From: Planococcus shixiaomingii
Lineage (GTDB): Bacteria > Bacillota > Bacilli > Bacillales_A > Planococcaceae
Assembly: GCF_030413615.1 (NCBI RefSeq)
Contig: NZ_CP129236.1
Coordinates: 294,001-358,000, forward strand
Direction: 5' to 3'
Length of the DNA stretch: 64,000 nt
Shown here in pieces: positions 19,831 to 28,262 of the stretch. Made by a program: the position numbers and the translations under genes. Every line of letters begins with the position of its first letter. Within the stretch, counting starts at the first letter, position 1. A model generated the notes under the pieces. The model worked only from the letters and a program-made list of their open reading frames with translations, was not told where the DNA came from and ran no database searches.

Positions 19831-20087
19831 GAGGGATGCTTGACCGAATTGAAGATGGTACGCATGCTGTCCTGCTGATAGAAGAACAGGGCCGGGAGAT
19901 TGTGGTTCCCGTCTCTCAGTTGCCAGCAGGCAGCCAAGTGCATACGTGGTTCACAATCACTATGGAAGAAGATGAGATTGTCTCACTTCAGCTTGATGAA
20001 AGTCTGACTGAAGTTAAAACTGAACAAGCACAAAGTTTGATGCAGAGATTGAGAAGCAGATCCGGCAGCCGTTTCAAAAGAAGATAA
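19827..20087 (+). CDS. DUF3006 domain protein
   Basis: This 86-residue protein matches the small DUF3006 family (LDRIEDGTHAVLLIEE and VVPVSQLP). From memory, members often sit directly behind secreted metallo-beta-lactamase genes, as here. Start 19827 is set by AGGAGGG five bases upstream and overlaps the lipoprotein stop as ATGA. The C-terminus is very Arg-rich (RLRSRSGSRFKRR), which could bind nucleic acid or membrane. No biochemical role is established. Confidence 0.8.
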   Translation: MRGMLDRIEDGTHAVLLIEEQGREIVVPVSQLPAGSQVHTWFTITMEEDEIVSLQLDESLTEVKTEQAQSLMQRLRSRSGSRFKRR

Positions 20088-20088
20088 A

Positions 20089-20131
20089 AAGAAAATCCCT
20101 GAGCCACTTTTGTGGAATCAGGGATTTTCTT
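20089..20131. terminator. Bidirectional terminator
   Basis: AAGAAAATCCCTGA pairs with TCAGGGATTTTCTT around a loop with its own CCAC/GTGG pairing. The TGA stop of the minus-strand DUF3219 gene lies in the right arm. Confidence 0.82.
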
Positions 20132-20432
20132 GTTTGGGCACTTTTTCAATCAATTCCAACTTATAATCAGCTATTTGATTTTCCTTGTAGAGATTGGTAA
20201 TGGAAGTCGAGTAGTTGGAAATGGCCGCAAAAAAGTCCAACTCTTTCTCGGGCACTTGTATACGGAATTCCATTTTGTACAATAAAACGGCAATGTCATG
20301 ATACTCTGCGCTCGTCACTTTAAAATCAAATGCAATCTTTTGTCTGAGTTGTCCGGAAACATTGTCGACAAAGGTTTCCGCTTGAAAATTGTATGCGGAG
20401 ATTTCTGTATCGTCGATCCATACTGAAGTCAT
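20118..20432 (-). CDS. DUF3219 family protein (YkvR-like)
   Basis: The 104-residue protein contains FDFKVTSAEYHDIAVLLY and a YSTSITNLYKE stretch, which I recognise from Bacillus YkvR/DUF3219. Function is unknown. The chosen start (ATG complement at 20430-20432) follows AAAGGTGAGG at proper spacing; a frame start six codons earlier would put that ribosome site inside the gene. It lies 14 bases after an acyl-CoA dehydrogenase gene, so the two are likely cotranscribed. Confidence 0.75.
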   Translation of the reverse strand: MTSVWIDDTEISAYNFQAETFVDNVSGQLRQKIAFDFKVTSAEYHDIAVLLYKMEFRIQVPEKELDFFAAISNYSTSITNLYKENQIADYKLELIEKVPKQENP

Positions 20433-20446
20433 GTCATCCTCACCTT

Positions 20447-21601
20447 TCAATTTTCTTCCGAGCGGAAAAGTTGGATTGCTTGGCTGGCAAGCTGCCCTTT
20501 GACCATATCTTCCATAGGCGGGTTGTAAAGACCGGCGCGAACATTCAAGTAATGGCGATGCATCGGATTCGATTGGGACAAAGCACGAGAACCGACGATT
20601 TTCATCGCTTTATCAACGATGTTAATGGCTGCATTCGTGACAGCGATTTTTGTAACATTCAACGCTTCCTCCATCGCTGTTTTGTCTGCAGCATGCTCAT
20701 AGCGTTCAACTGTTCCGTAAAGAAGATGGCGTGCAGTAGCCAATTCCAGCTCCATCTCGCCGATAGTTTGCTTGATATTCGGCGTTTCAGCAATAGGATT
20801 GCCAAGCGAAGCAGGAGTATAGCTTGCCGCAAATTCGATCGCATAGGACCGGGCTGCAGCAGCAATGCCGATATAGCATGCAGGAATGTGAAGCAGCCAA
20901 CCTTTTGCTGTTGCCTGGGCGTCCGAAGGTTTTAATATATAGGAATCAGGGATTCGTACATTATCTAGAATCAGCGTGTGGCTTGCGGTTCCCCTCATTG
21001 CAAGCATATCCCACGATTCGTCGATGGAGACGCCGGCTGTATCGCGGGGAATGATGAACGTCTTCACTTCTCCCTGGTCAGTGGTGGCTGTCACAAAAAT
21101 ATAATCAAGCACAGGAGAGAGGGACGTATAGGTTTTTTCGCCGTTTACGACCCATTCCGTGCCCTCAAGCACTGCGGTCGTTCTCGGCAAAGCACCGCGC
21201 AGCGGGCTTCCGGCATTGCTTTCGGTAGCAGCTGTATTGATGAGAGCGCCGTCCCCGATTTTTTTCATTAGCCAGTCAGCGGATTCCCGGTGCCAGTGGC
21301 GGTTTTCGGCATATTCAAGGACAATGCCTACGTGCCAGCCGATGGACAACCCAGTCGCGCCGGAGCCTTCTGAAATCGCTTCTTGTGCGAGTATGTATTC
21401 GTAAAGTCCGAACCCTTGGCCGCCAAACTCTTTCGGTACCGTCAAGAGATGGTAATTGATTTTTTTCAATTCGGTTATGTTTTGAAAAGGGAAAGAACCG
21501 AATGCGTCCAATTCGGGTTCGCGGTGCTGGAATTCCGGTTGCAGTTTTTTGATTTGATCGAGCAACTTCTGCTGCTCAATTGTTTTTGCAAACAAGTCCA
21601 T
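20447..21601 (-). CDS. Acyl-CoA dehydrogenase family protein (YdbM-like)
   Basis: This 384-residue protein has the acyl-CoA dehydrogenase layout: an N-terminal helical domain, a middle FAD-contacting part with TAATESNAGS, VNGEKTYTS and MLAMRGTASHTLILDNVRIP, and a C-terminal helical bundle. It resembles Bacillus YdbM more than the beta-oxidation enzymes. I do not see the usual EGT-type catalytic Glu near the C-terminus. The start at 21601 follows AAAGGAGCG. The chemistry could be a dehydrogenation or a flavin-dependent oxygenation. Confidence 0.82.
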   Translation of the reverse strand: MDLFAKTIEQQKLLDQIKKLQPEFQHREPELDAFGSFPFQNITELKKINYHLLTVPKEFGGQGFGLYEYILAQEAISEGSGATGLSIGWHVGIVLEYAENRHWHRESADWLMKKIGDGALINTAATESNAGSPLRGALPRTTAVLEGTEWVVNGEKTYTSLSPVLDYIFVTATTDQGEVKTFIIPRDTAGVSIDESWDMLAMRGTASHTLILDNVRIPDSYILKPSDAQATAKGWLLHIPACYIGIAAAARSYAIEFAASYTPASLGNPIAETPNIKQTIGEMELELATARHLLYGTVERYEHAADKTAMEEALNVTKIAVTNAAINIVDKAMKIVGSRALSQSNPMHRHYLNVRAGLYNPPMEDMVKGQLASQAIQLFRSEEN

Positions 21602-21646
21602 TGGCCAGCGCTCCTTTCGGTTTACTTTATTAAAACCATAACATGA

Positions 21647-21684
21647 AAAGCCGCCAAAGCGGAATTGCATGCTTTGGCGGCTTT
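21647..21684. terminator. Terminator hairpin between ykvI-like and acyl-CoA dehydrogenase genes
   Basis: A perfect 14-bp stem, AAAGCCGCCAAAGC / GCTTTGGCGGCTTT, with a ten-base loop sits downstream of the ykvI-like stop. The minus-strand U-tract is four residues long. Confidence 0.8.
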
Positions 21685-21702
21685 GATTTTTAAGTAAGGT
21701 AA

Positions 21703-22761
21703 TTAAGCGGTGACGGTTTTTTTGTTGTATCTGACAGCGGCTAAAATGATCGCTCCTACTAAGAAGAGGCCAAGGTAACCGACGACTGGATAGAACATGC
21801 TGACAAGCTTTGTAAAACCGACAAAGCTTAAGATGAAAGAGACAATGCTAGTTATGATAACAAAAATCCGGAACTTTACGGTTCCAAATGTGTAGAAACG
21901 GGCTGAGAATGCGAAGACCATCCCAACGGCTGTATTGAAAATCATCCCGAATAAGATGATTGACATCAAAAAGCCTAAAGTAGGAGAAATATCGTTCGCG
22001 ATTTGCAGCATCGGCATTTCCGAGCCGCCAACAACATCGATTTTCGAGAAAATGGCCAGATGGCTTAAAATGATCAAGATTCCAAGTACAAAACCGCCAA
22101 TCAGTCCGCCACGTGCCGCCACTTTTTCATCTTTTTCGGTGCTGCCCATAACAATCGCCATGGATGCACCAACTGCAATATTAAAAGATACATAATTGAT
22201 TGCTGATAAAAACCAGTTTGAGACAGCAGATGTCTGCTCTTTCGCGATTGGATCAAGAGAAGCGAATGTGCCGTCCATTGTCATCAAGCTGTAGACAGCT
22301 AGTACAATAATTGTGATAACGAGAAATGGTGTGATGCTGCCGATAATGGCAATAACTTTATGGACATTGAGCATGATGGTAACAATGACCAGTATGGTCA
22401 TTAACGTGCTGCCGACAATTGCCGGTAGTCCGAATTGTTGCGAGAAAAGAGAACCTGCTCCAGCAATCATTACGACTCCTACACCAAATAGCGTGAAAAT
22501 GATTATGTAATCGACGATTCTTCCTACGGTTTTTCCGCTGATGCCGTAAACGACTTCTTTATGAGAAGTTGTTTGCATGCGGCTTCCGAGAAGTGTTAAA
22601 TTCATTCCTAAATAAGCAAATAAAACCGTTGCAATTAACGCTGCAATAATGCCCATTACTCCAAAACTTGTGAAATACTGAAGGATTTCCTGACCGGAAG
22701 CGAAACCTGCTCCAACAATAATACCGATAAAGGCACTCGCCATTTTTAAACTGTTCTTCAT
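21703..22761 (-). CDS. YkvI-family membrane transporter (LeuT-like fold)
   Basis: This 352-residue protein has about ten transmembrane segments. It begins with SAFIGIIVGAGFASGQEILQYF, the broken-helix opening typical of the APC/LeuT superfamily YkvI group. The substrate is unknown; a cation-coupled amino acid or related solute is probable. The start at 22761 is preceded by AAGGGGGAA; an upstream extension lacks a site. The intergenic 22762-22961 shows no gene. Confidence 0.82.
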   Translation of the reverse strand: MKNSLKMASAFIGIIVGAGFASGQEILQYFTSFGVMGIIAALIATVLFAYLGMNLTLLGSRMQTTSHKEVVYGISGKTVGRIVDYIIIFTLFGVGVVMIAGAGSLFSQQFGLPAIVGSTLMTILVIVTIMLNVHKVIAIIGSITPFLVITIIVLAVYSLMTMDGTFASLDPIAKEQTSAVSNWFLSAINYVSFNIAVGASMAIVMGSTEKDEKVAARGGLIGGFVLGILIILSHLAIFSKIDVVGGSEMPMLQIANDISPTLGFLMSIILFGMIFNTAVGMVFAFSARFYTFGTVKFRIFVIITSIVSFILSFVGFTKLVSMFYPVVGYLGLFLVGAIILAAVRYNKKTVTA

Positions 22762-22961
22762 CCTGTTCCCCCTTGTTGCCACTTGAAAAGCTGTAACATA
22801 ATTATTTAGAAAATTAACCCTATTCAAATATAGCAAAAAATGAAAGGGATTTCAATAAGTATATAGGTAGTGACTGTACTTGCATCAATTTACCTATAAA
22901 AACGGCAAAAGATTATGTTTATTTGTATAATAATATTGCTATATAAATATAGGGGGTATGG

Positions 22962-22997
22962 CAAAAAATGACCGCTTTCTCTAGTAGAAAGCGGTCA
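22962..22997 (-). terminator. Terminator after general stress protein gene
   Basis: TGACCGCTTTCT pairs perfectly with AGAAAGCGGTCA around CTAGT. The left-hand A-run becomes a seven-base U-tract on the minus strand. Confidence 0.88.
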
Positions 22998-23008
22998 CGT
23001 TGCGTTTT

Positions 23009-23335
23009 TTATTCATCTTTAGTTGCGATGATTACTAATTTTCCTTTATCAAGCTCTTCTTCGTACTCTTCAGCTTCTTGGTCGGATAACCCTACAGCCG
23101 ACATTTTAGCACGGAGTTCATCTCCACGGGAACTGGTCATGTTTTTCATGCCATTCAAAAAGCCCTGTTCCTTCATGCCGACGCTTTCAGTATCCAGCGC
23201 TTCATTAATATCTGTTTCTCGGCGCTTATCGTGCGCAAAAATATAAATGTTGTCATCGTCGTACCCTTGGCTTAGCAATTTCTCAACTTCAGATTTTGCT
23301 TGTAATGCGTTTTCTACTGTTAGTTTTAATGTCAA
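23009..23335 (-). CDS. General stress protein, YflT/GsiB-17M-like domain
   Basis: This 108-residue acidic protein contains an SQGYDDDNIYIFAHDK segment and a C-terminal LDKGKLVIIATKDE strand, matching the heat-induced stress-protein YflT domain. Such proteins are usually SigB-dependent, and their function is unknown. I choose a TTG start at 23335 because GGAGGGA lies just upstream. A SigB promoter was not identified. It is divergent from the YhfI-like gene. Confidence 0.78.
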   Translation of the reverse strand: MTLKLTVENALQAKSEVEKLLSQGYDDDNIYIFAHDKRRETDINEALDTESVGMKEQGFLNGMKNMTSSRGDELRAKMSAVGLSDQEAEEYEEELDKGKLVIIATKDE

Positions 23336-23457
23336 AGTAATCCCTCCAATAAAATATCGCTCACTTCTATACATACCCTGTAGCAGGCAACCTAAACAAG
23401 AAGGCGGCCATTGTATCGGGTATACTATAGGAAACTTATTTGCAAAGGAGCGATTTC

Positions 23458-24195
23458 ATGAGAGTAATACCTATTGGAATATGGGGGGCTTTCCCGAACA
23501 AAAACGAAGCGACTTCTTCATTTTTAATTGAACAAGACGGTTTTCGCTGCCTTATTGATTGCGGCAGCGGGGTTTTAGCGGCGGTACAAAATTACACGGA
23601 ACTGAAAGAAATAAACGCCGTGGTCATCAGCCACTATCATGCAGATCATATTGCGGACGTTGGCGTGTTGCAGCATGCGGCAATGATCGGTATGCAGCTG
23701 AAAGAGTGGGACAATATCCCATTGCCTATTTACGCTCATGACAAAGACACAGCGGCATTTCAAGAGCTTTCTTTTAAAGGAGTTACAGAAGGCCATGCAT
23801 TGAATGTAGATGAAACGGTTCAAATTGGTCCGTGGGAAGTGTCGTTTTGCCAAACGGTTCATCCGGTCTATTGTTTGGCACTTCGCTTTTCATCCAATGG
23901 CAAATCCGTGGTCTTTACCGCAGATACGGAATGGACGGAAGCTTTGATCGATTTTGCTGCCAATGCCGATTTGCTCGTGGCCGAATCGAATTTATATGAA
24001 AAGTATATTGGGATTATTGAAGGACATATGAGTGGAAGCCAGGCGGGGGCGCTTGCAGAAAAAGCGAACGTACGCAAATTATTGCTGACGCATTTGCCTC
24101 AGTATGGAGATCTCAATGACATTTTACAGGCTGCCAATAAAGCTTTCGAAGGCGATGTAGCGTTTGCAGAAATTGGAAAAACTTATACAATATAA
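23458..24195 (+). CDS. Metallo-beta-lactamase fold hydrolase (YhfI-like)
   Basis: This 245-residue cytoplasmic protein has the metal-binding HYHADH motif with His59, His61, Asp63 and His64, then HPVYCLALRF and VFTADTEW, giving an RNase Z/YhfI-like hydrolase. The exact substrate is unknown. The start at 23458 is set by AAAGGAGCG; an in-frame TTG six codons upstream overlaps that site. Confidence 0.85.
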   Translation: MRVIPIGIWGAFPNKNEATSSFLIEQDGFRCLIDCGSGVLAAVQNYTELKEINAVVISHYHADHIADVGVLQHAAMIGMQLKEWDNIPLPIYAHDKDTAAFQELSFKGVTEGHALNVDETVQIGPWEVSFCQTVHPVYCLALRFSSNGKSVVFTADTEWTEALIDFAANADLLVAESNLYEKYIGIIEGHMSGSQAGALAEKANVRKLLLTHLPQYGDLNDILQAANKAFEGDVAFAEIGKTYTI

Positions 24196-24206
24196 GTTTA
24201 GAAAGA

Positions 24207-24240
24207 GAAGGTCCGAGAAGTCGGATCTTCTTTTATTTTC
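24207..24240 (+). terminator. Terminator after YhfI-like gene
   Basis: GAAGGTCCGA pairs with TCGGATCTTC (one G-U) around GAAG, followed by TTTTATTTTC. Confidence 0.8.
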
Positions 24241-24586
24241 CTGATTTCAGGGATATACGTGTTATTCAGCTTTAAAAAGGGAACTAAAAGACTAACAAAG
24301 AATTGACAGAAACGAAGAGATGGAAGCTGGATAAAAATTTTTTCTTGTTAATAGGAGGCAACTGTTAATTCGAACCCTTTCCAGGATTTTTTTAAGGAGT
24401 AGAGGGAAGAAGTGGCAGGTATCACAGAAGTCATCATAGAATTTAAATGAAGACAACAAACTTGAATCTAGGCACAAGCTGCCAAAAAGAAAAATTGTAT
24501 TCTAAAAGAGAACAGGCAGATAGTTTGTATTCAAGGTTTCCTAGTTTTAAGCTTAATGTGTAGCTATACAAGAAGGAGCGTACACA
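24241..24586. other. Gene-free region before luciferase-like oxidoreductase
   Basis: No supported gene is visible in 346 bases. A GTG frame at 24412-24450 with AGAGGGAAGAA before it encodes only 12 residues (MAGITEVIIEFK) and may be chance or a remnant. The stretch is A/T-rich. The ribosome site AAGGAG for the next gene is at its end. I could not fix a promoter. Confidence 0.4.
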
Positions 24587-25591
24587 ATGAGTGAAACAAG
24601 AAAGTCATTGCCGGTATCTGTTTTAGACTTAGTTCCGGTACGTGAGGGACATACAACAAAAGAAGCATTACAAGATATGGTCGACATTGCGAAACATGTA
24701 GAGACATTGGGCTATCGGCGGTTCTGGCTGTCTGAGCACCACAATACCCCGACGCTTGCCAGTTCAGCCACTTCGATATTAATTTCAAAAGTCCTCGATA
24801 ATACAGAGTCGATTGAAGTGGGATCTGGCGGCATCATGCTGCCAAACCATACCCCGTTAGTAGTGGCTGAACAGTTTGGAACATTGGAGACGATGTATCC
24901 GAATCGGGTGAATTTGGGGCTGGGCCGTGCGCCGGGAACGGATATGCAAACAGCCCATGCTCTTCGCAGAACCACCCAGGAAACAGCTTTTATTTTTCCG
25001 CAAGATGTGGTCGAACTGCAAAATTATTTAAAACCGATGGAGCATCAAGGAATGGTCCATGCGTATCCAGGTGTGGGAACGGAAGTGCCGATTTTCATTT
25101 TGGGATCCAGTACATCCAGTGCCCAGCTTGCGGCGCGGCTTGGGTTGCCTTACGTGTTCGCTGCTCACTTTGCCCCTCAGCAGCTTGAGCAAGCGCTCGA
25201 CATTTATCGGCGCAGCTTTGAGCCTTCGGAATATCTTGCCGAACCTTACGTAATGGTTTGCGTCAATGTGGTTGCGGCAGATACGAACGAAGAGGCTGAA
25301 AAGCTTTCAACTTCAAGCGACCTGTTTTACTTGAACGTAGTCAGAGGCACGAAAAATCCTCTTCAGCCGCCGCTTGAAACGATGGACGGCCAGTGGAACT
25401 TCTACGAAGAAAATATGGTGCGCGGAATGTCGAAGTTTACCTTTAAAGGAGACAGAAATACCATCAGTGAACAATTGAGCAAGTTCTGTGGAGAAATGCA
25501 GATTGACGAATTGATGGCGGTATCCTATATATACGACCAGGAAAAACGAAAGCAATCGTATGCCATTTTGAAAGACGCCATAAACCAGTAA
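24587..25591 (+). CDS. LLM-class flavin oxidoreductase (single-domain bacterial luciferase family)
   Basis: This 334-residue protein begins with [14 protein letters not shown] and contains [33 protein letters not shown] and [10 protein letters not shown]. These are signatures of the Bacillus YceB/YvbT group of FMN-dependent luciferase-like enzymes. The substrate is unknown. It is followed 23 bases later by an NmrA-like NAD(P)-binding protein, suggesting a two-gene operon. Confidence 0.87.
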   Translation: MSETRKSLPVSVLDLVPVREGHTTKEALQDMVDIAKHVETLGYRRFWLSEHHNTPTLASSATSILISKVLDNTESIEVGSGGIMLPNHTPLVVAEQFGTLETMYPNRVNLGLGRAPGTDMQTAHALRRTTQETAFIFPQDVVELQNYLKPMEHQGMVHAYPGVGTEVPIFILGSSTSSAQLAARLGLPYVFAAHFAPQQLEQALDIYRRSFEPSEYLAEPYVMVCVNVVAADTNEEAEKLSTSSDLFYLNVVRGTKNPLQPPLETMDGQWNFYEENMVRGMSKFTFKGDRNTISEQLSKFCGEMQIDELMAVSYIYDQEKRKQSYAILKDAINQ

Positions 25592-25614
25592 GCAAACTTT
25601 AGGAGGAAACCGGG

Positions 25615-26256
25615 ATGAAAGTTGGAATTATTGGAGCAACTGGAAAAGCGGGAAGCCTAATCATGAAAGAAGCAATGGTGCGAGGCCATGAAGTCACTGC
25701 TATTATAAGAAACGCGCAGAAGCTTGAGAGGCCGGACGTGCTAGTGTTGGAAAAAGATGTTTTCAGTTTGACTGCGGAGGATTTGAAGCAGTTTGATGTC
25801 GTAGTGAATGCTTTTGGCGTCCCTGTAGAAAAAGCCGAACAGCATGTCGAAGCCGGAAGATATTTAATCGAGACATTAAAGAATGCTCCGAAAACAAGAA
25901 TGATTGTTGTCGGAGCGGCCGGCAGCTTATTCGTTGATGAAGCAAAAACCACGCGTTTTTACGAAACGCCGGAATTTCCGGAAACATTCAAAGCGATCGG
26001 GTTGAATCAAAGCCGAAACTTGGCTGATTTAGAGGCATCAAAAGGCATTCAATGGACATTTTTGACCCCGGCTGCTTTTTTTGATCCCGAAGGAAAGCGA
26101 ACCGGTTATTACCAGTCAGGCGAAGATGGTTTTATCGTTAATTCCAAAGGAGAAAGTTATATCAGCTACCGGGATTATGCCATTGCATTGGTCGATGAAA
26201 TTGAAGATCCCAAACATAGAAACAAGAGGTTCACGGTTGTCTCAGAAGGAGAATAA
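25615..26256 (+). CDS. NAD(P)-binding NmrA/YwnB-like oxidoreductase
   Basis: This 213-residue Rossmann protein opens with GIIGATGKAGSLI (residues about 4-16) and keeps VVNAFGV and MIVVGAAGSLF strands. It resembles Bacillus YwnB in length and pattern. It probably reduces a small carbonyl or quinone or senses NADP. AGGAGG precedes the ATG. The gene ends with a weak hairpin. Confidence 0.82.
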   Translation: MKVGIIGATGKAGSLIMKEAMVRGHEVTAIIRNAQKLERPDVLVLEKDVFSLTAEDLKQFDVVVNAFGVPVEKAEQHVEAGRYLIETLKNAPKTRMIVVGAAGSLFVDEAKTTRFYETPEFPETFKAIGLNQSRNLADLEASKGIQWTFLTPAAFFDPEGKRTGYYQSGEDGFIVNSKGESYISYRDYAIALVDEIEDPKHRNKRFTVVSEGE

Positions 26257-26273
26257 GGAACTCGAAACGAATG

Positions 26274-26316
26274 AAATTGCCAGCCGGGTGGAAGAAGCGG
26301 TTGGCAATTTTATTTA
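26274..26316 (+). terminator. Probable terminator after YwnB-like gene
   Basis: AAATTGCCA pairs with TGGCAATTT around a 19-base loop, followed by a short T-rich tail. The stem is A/T-rich, so it is weaker than the others here. Confidence 0.55.
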
Positions 26317-26445
26317 TTGGACATGGGGGTAAACCATAGCTGAAGAGTATGGATTGCCACTAAACGTTCACGTTCCTCCCATAATCGGCCAAAGCTATCA
26401 TGTATAATAAGAAAAAATTGATTAGTAAAAGGCGGGAAAAAATAA

Positions 26446-26640
26446 ATGGACTTTCTATACTTTCCAGCAGATAAATCCGAGTACATTCCAGGCATTATTT
26501 CCGTTATTGTCATATTCATTTTGTCCCTCGTTATCATCTGGCTTTTAGTAAGAGCTTCAAAAAAAGAAGTGAAACGATTAGAGGAACAAGGATATACCGT
26601 AACGTATGAGAAAGACAGCGACAAAAAGAAAGAGTCCTGA
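26446..26640 (+). CDS. Small single-pass membrane protein, unknown function
   Basis: This 64-residue protein has one transmembrane helix (about residues 15-36) and a charged cytoplasmic tail ending in DSDKKKES. I do not recognise the family. A GGCGGG-like site lies upstream and a clean terminator overlaps its end, which together support a real small gene. Confidence 0.65.
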   Translation: MDFLYFPADKSEYIPGIISVIVIFILSLVIIWLLVRASKKEVKRLEEQGYTVTYEKDSDKKKES

Positions 26641-26657
26641 CTGCGTCAGGGCTTTTT
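26634..26657 (+). terminator. Terminator after small membrane protein gene
   Basis: GTCCTGAC and GTCAGGGC pair around a short loop with a six-T tail; the stem includes the stop codon. Confidence 0.75.
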
Positions 26658-26723
26658 TGTTTTGCAAAAATTAATGTATACTGAGTAACGATATGACAGA
26701 TGGTAGAATTGGAGAAAAAGCTA

Positions 26724-28010
26724 ATGAAAAATTTATTTGGTGGAGTTCAGTGGGCGGTCTTTCTTTTGGCTTCTTCGATCGCCGCGCCAATTGCAATTGC
26801 AAGTGTATTTGGCATGGATGGCGGAGACACGACTTTATTCGTGCAACGGACCATTTTTGTATTAGGGATTGCCTGCCTAGTCCAAGCTCTCATTGGCCAT
26901 AAAATGCCGATTAATGAGGGGCCGGCCGGATTGTGGTGGGGGATTTTTATCGTTTATGCCGGATTGATCGGCATAATGTATCCGACAATGGATGCTTCTC
27001 TCCAGGTGCTTCAAAGTGGCCTGATCTATAGTGGGCTCTTGTTTATTGTTTTTGCTTATACGGGCCTTGTAGATAAAATGAAAAGTTGGTTCACTCCGAC
27101 GATTACGTTTATTTATTTGCTGCTGCTCGTGCTGCAGTTGAGCGAGTCGATTCTTAAGGGATTGCTCGGCATTGTGACAGATGGCGATCCAATTGACGGT
27201 ATTGTTGTTTTAGGAGCTGTGCTGGTCGTCTTGATTACATTTTTCTTGATGAGCCACAAAACCGCTTGGGTCAATCGTTATTCTGTGCTCTTGGCGATTT
27301 CGGCCGGCTGGATTATATTCCTTCTCATAGATAAAGCGCCAGCGGTTGCATTTGGTGAAGGTGCGGTCTTTTCATTGCCCCAAATGTTCGTTTTTGGACC
27401 GATGATCTGGGATAGCGGCATGTTCGTGACGGCGTTGTTCCTCACAGTTCTGCTTATCGCCAACATGATGGCTTCGGTTCGTGTCATGGAAACGGTATTG
27501 AAAAACGAATTTTCCATCGTCAAAGAAGATCGGATAAAACAAGCTTCTGTAGCGTCAGGGCTCAATCAAGTCTTGGCCGGTATGTTTTCTTCTATCGGGC
27601 CGGTCCCGATTTCCGGCGCTGCTGGTTTTGTCAGTGCTACCAAAACACCTTCGCTTAAACCGTTTATGATCGGCGGTGTGCTTGTCATTGTTATCAGTTT
27701 GTTCCCGGATATCATGGCACTGCTCGCAGCTTTGCCAGCGCCGGTTGCGTACGCCGTCATTTTTGCGATTTTCACCAAAATGGTCGAAATGGCATTTAAC
27801 GAATTAACGGAAGCGGAAGATCAACAGCGAGCTTACAAAGTCTCGGCTTTCGGCTTAATGATCGGCGTCGGCCTGATGTTCGTGCCGCCGGAAAGCATGG
27901 TGAATTTGCCATCAGTTCTGGCAGCTACACTGTCGAACGGTTTGATTGTCGGTACCATGGCGGCAATTGCGATTGAGCAGGTATTAATTTGGAAAAGTGC
28001 CAAGAACTGA
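26724..28010 (+). CDS. NCS2 family nucleobase permease (uracil/xanthine type)
   Basis: This protein of about 428 residues has roughly 12-14 hydrophobic segments and the NCS2 motif region SSIGPVPISGAAGFVSATKTPSLKPF. It is distinct from the riboswitch-linked pbuX and closer to the Bacillus YwdJ branch. Its substrate is probably a purine or pyrimidine base. The start at 26724 follows GGAG nine bases upstream; an alternative ATG at 26700 has no visible ribosome site. No riboswitch is seen upstream. A 20-bp tandem array follows the stop. Confidence 0.83.
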   Translation: MKNLFGGVQWAVFLLASSIAAPIAIASVFGMDGGDTTLFVQRTIFVLGIACLVQALIGHKMPINEGPAGLWWGIFIVYAGLIGIMYPTMDASLQVLQSGLIYSGLLFIVFAYTGLVDKMKSWFTPTITFIYLLLLVLQLSESILKGLLGIVTDGDPIDGIVVLGAVLVVLITFFLMSHKTAWVNRYSVLLAISAGWIIFLLIDKAPAVAFGEGAVFSLPQMFVFGPMIWDSGMFVTALFLTVLLIANMMASVRVMETVLKNEFSIVKEDRIKQASVASGLNQVLAGMFSSIGPVPISGAAGFVSATKTPSLKPFMIGGVLVIVISLFPDIMALLAALPAPVAYAVIFAIFTKMVEMAFNELTEAEDQQRAYKVSAFGLMIGVGLMFVPPESMVNLPSVLAATLSNGLIVGTMAAIAIEQVLIWKSAKN

Positions 28011-28050
28011 AGGAAGATCGAACTGTCCTTTTGAAGCGGATTTGGCGGAA

Positions 28051-28200
28051 CGCAAGTAAATCTCGGGGAACGCAAGTAAACTTTGAGGAACGCAAGTAAA
28101 CCTCGAGGATCGCAAGTAAACCTCGAGGATCGCAAGGAAAACTCGAGGATCGCAAGCAAACCAAAAGCAACGCAAGTAAATTTGTTTTTACGCAAGTAAA
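28051..28200. repeat. Tandem intergenic array, eight units of exactly 20 bp
   Basis: The core CGCAAGTAAA begins at 28051, 28071, 28091, 28111, 28131, 28151, 28171 and 28191, with two cores mutated at one base (CGCAAGGAAA, CGCAAGCAAA). The middle spacers read CCTCGAGGAT, which includes the palindrome CCTCGAGG; the end units have diverged spacers. The array lies between the permease stop and a bidirectional terminator. It creates long spurious minus-strand frames. Confidence 0.9.
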
Positions 28201-28227
28201 TTGATTTTTGTTCGTAGACCCATTAAA

Positions 28228-28262
28228 AAAGAAGCTTTCCGCCAGGGAAAGCTTCTTTTTTT
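28228..28262. terminator. Bidirectional terminator between permease and pepF
   Basis: AAAGAAGCTTTCC pairs with GGAAAGCTTCTTT, flanked by an A-run and an eight-T run. Confidence 0.87.

Noticed and set aside
24412..24450. 12-codon GTG frame with AGAGGGAAGAA before it
   Set aside because: Too short to support and followed by no terminator; could be a chance or a remnant.
27833..28195. Minus-strand frames of 60-120 codons over the 28-kb array
   Set aside because: They read through the tandem repeat and the permease 3' end, giving a periodic low-complexity peptide with no ribosome site.
28049..28205. CRISPR array
   Set aside because: The repeats are 20-bp head-to-tail units with near-identical spacers of 10 bp. 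There are no unique 30-bp spacers and no cas genes.
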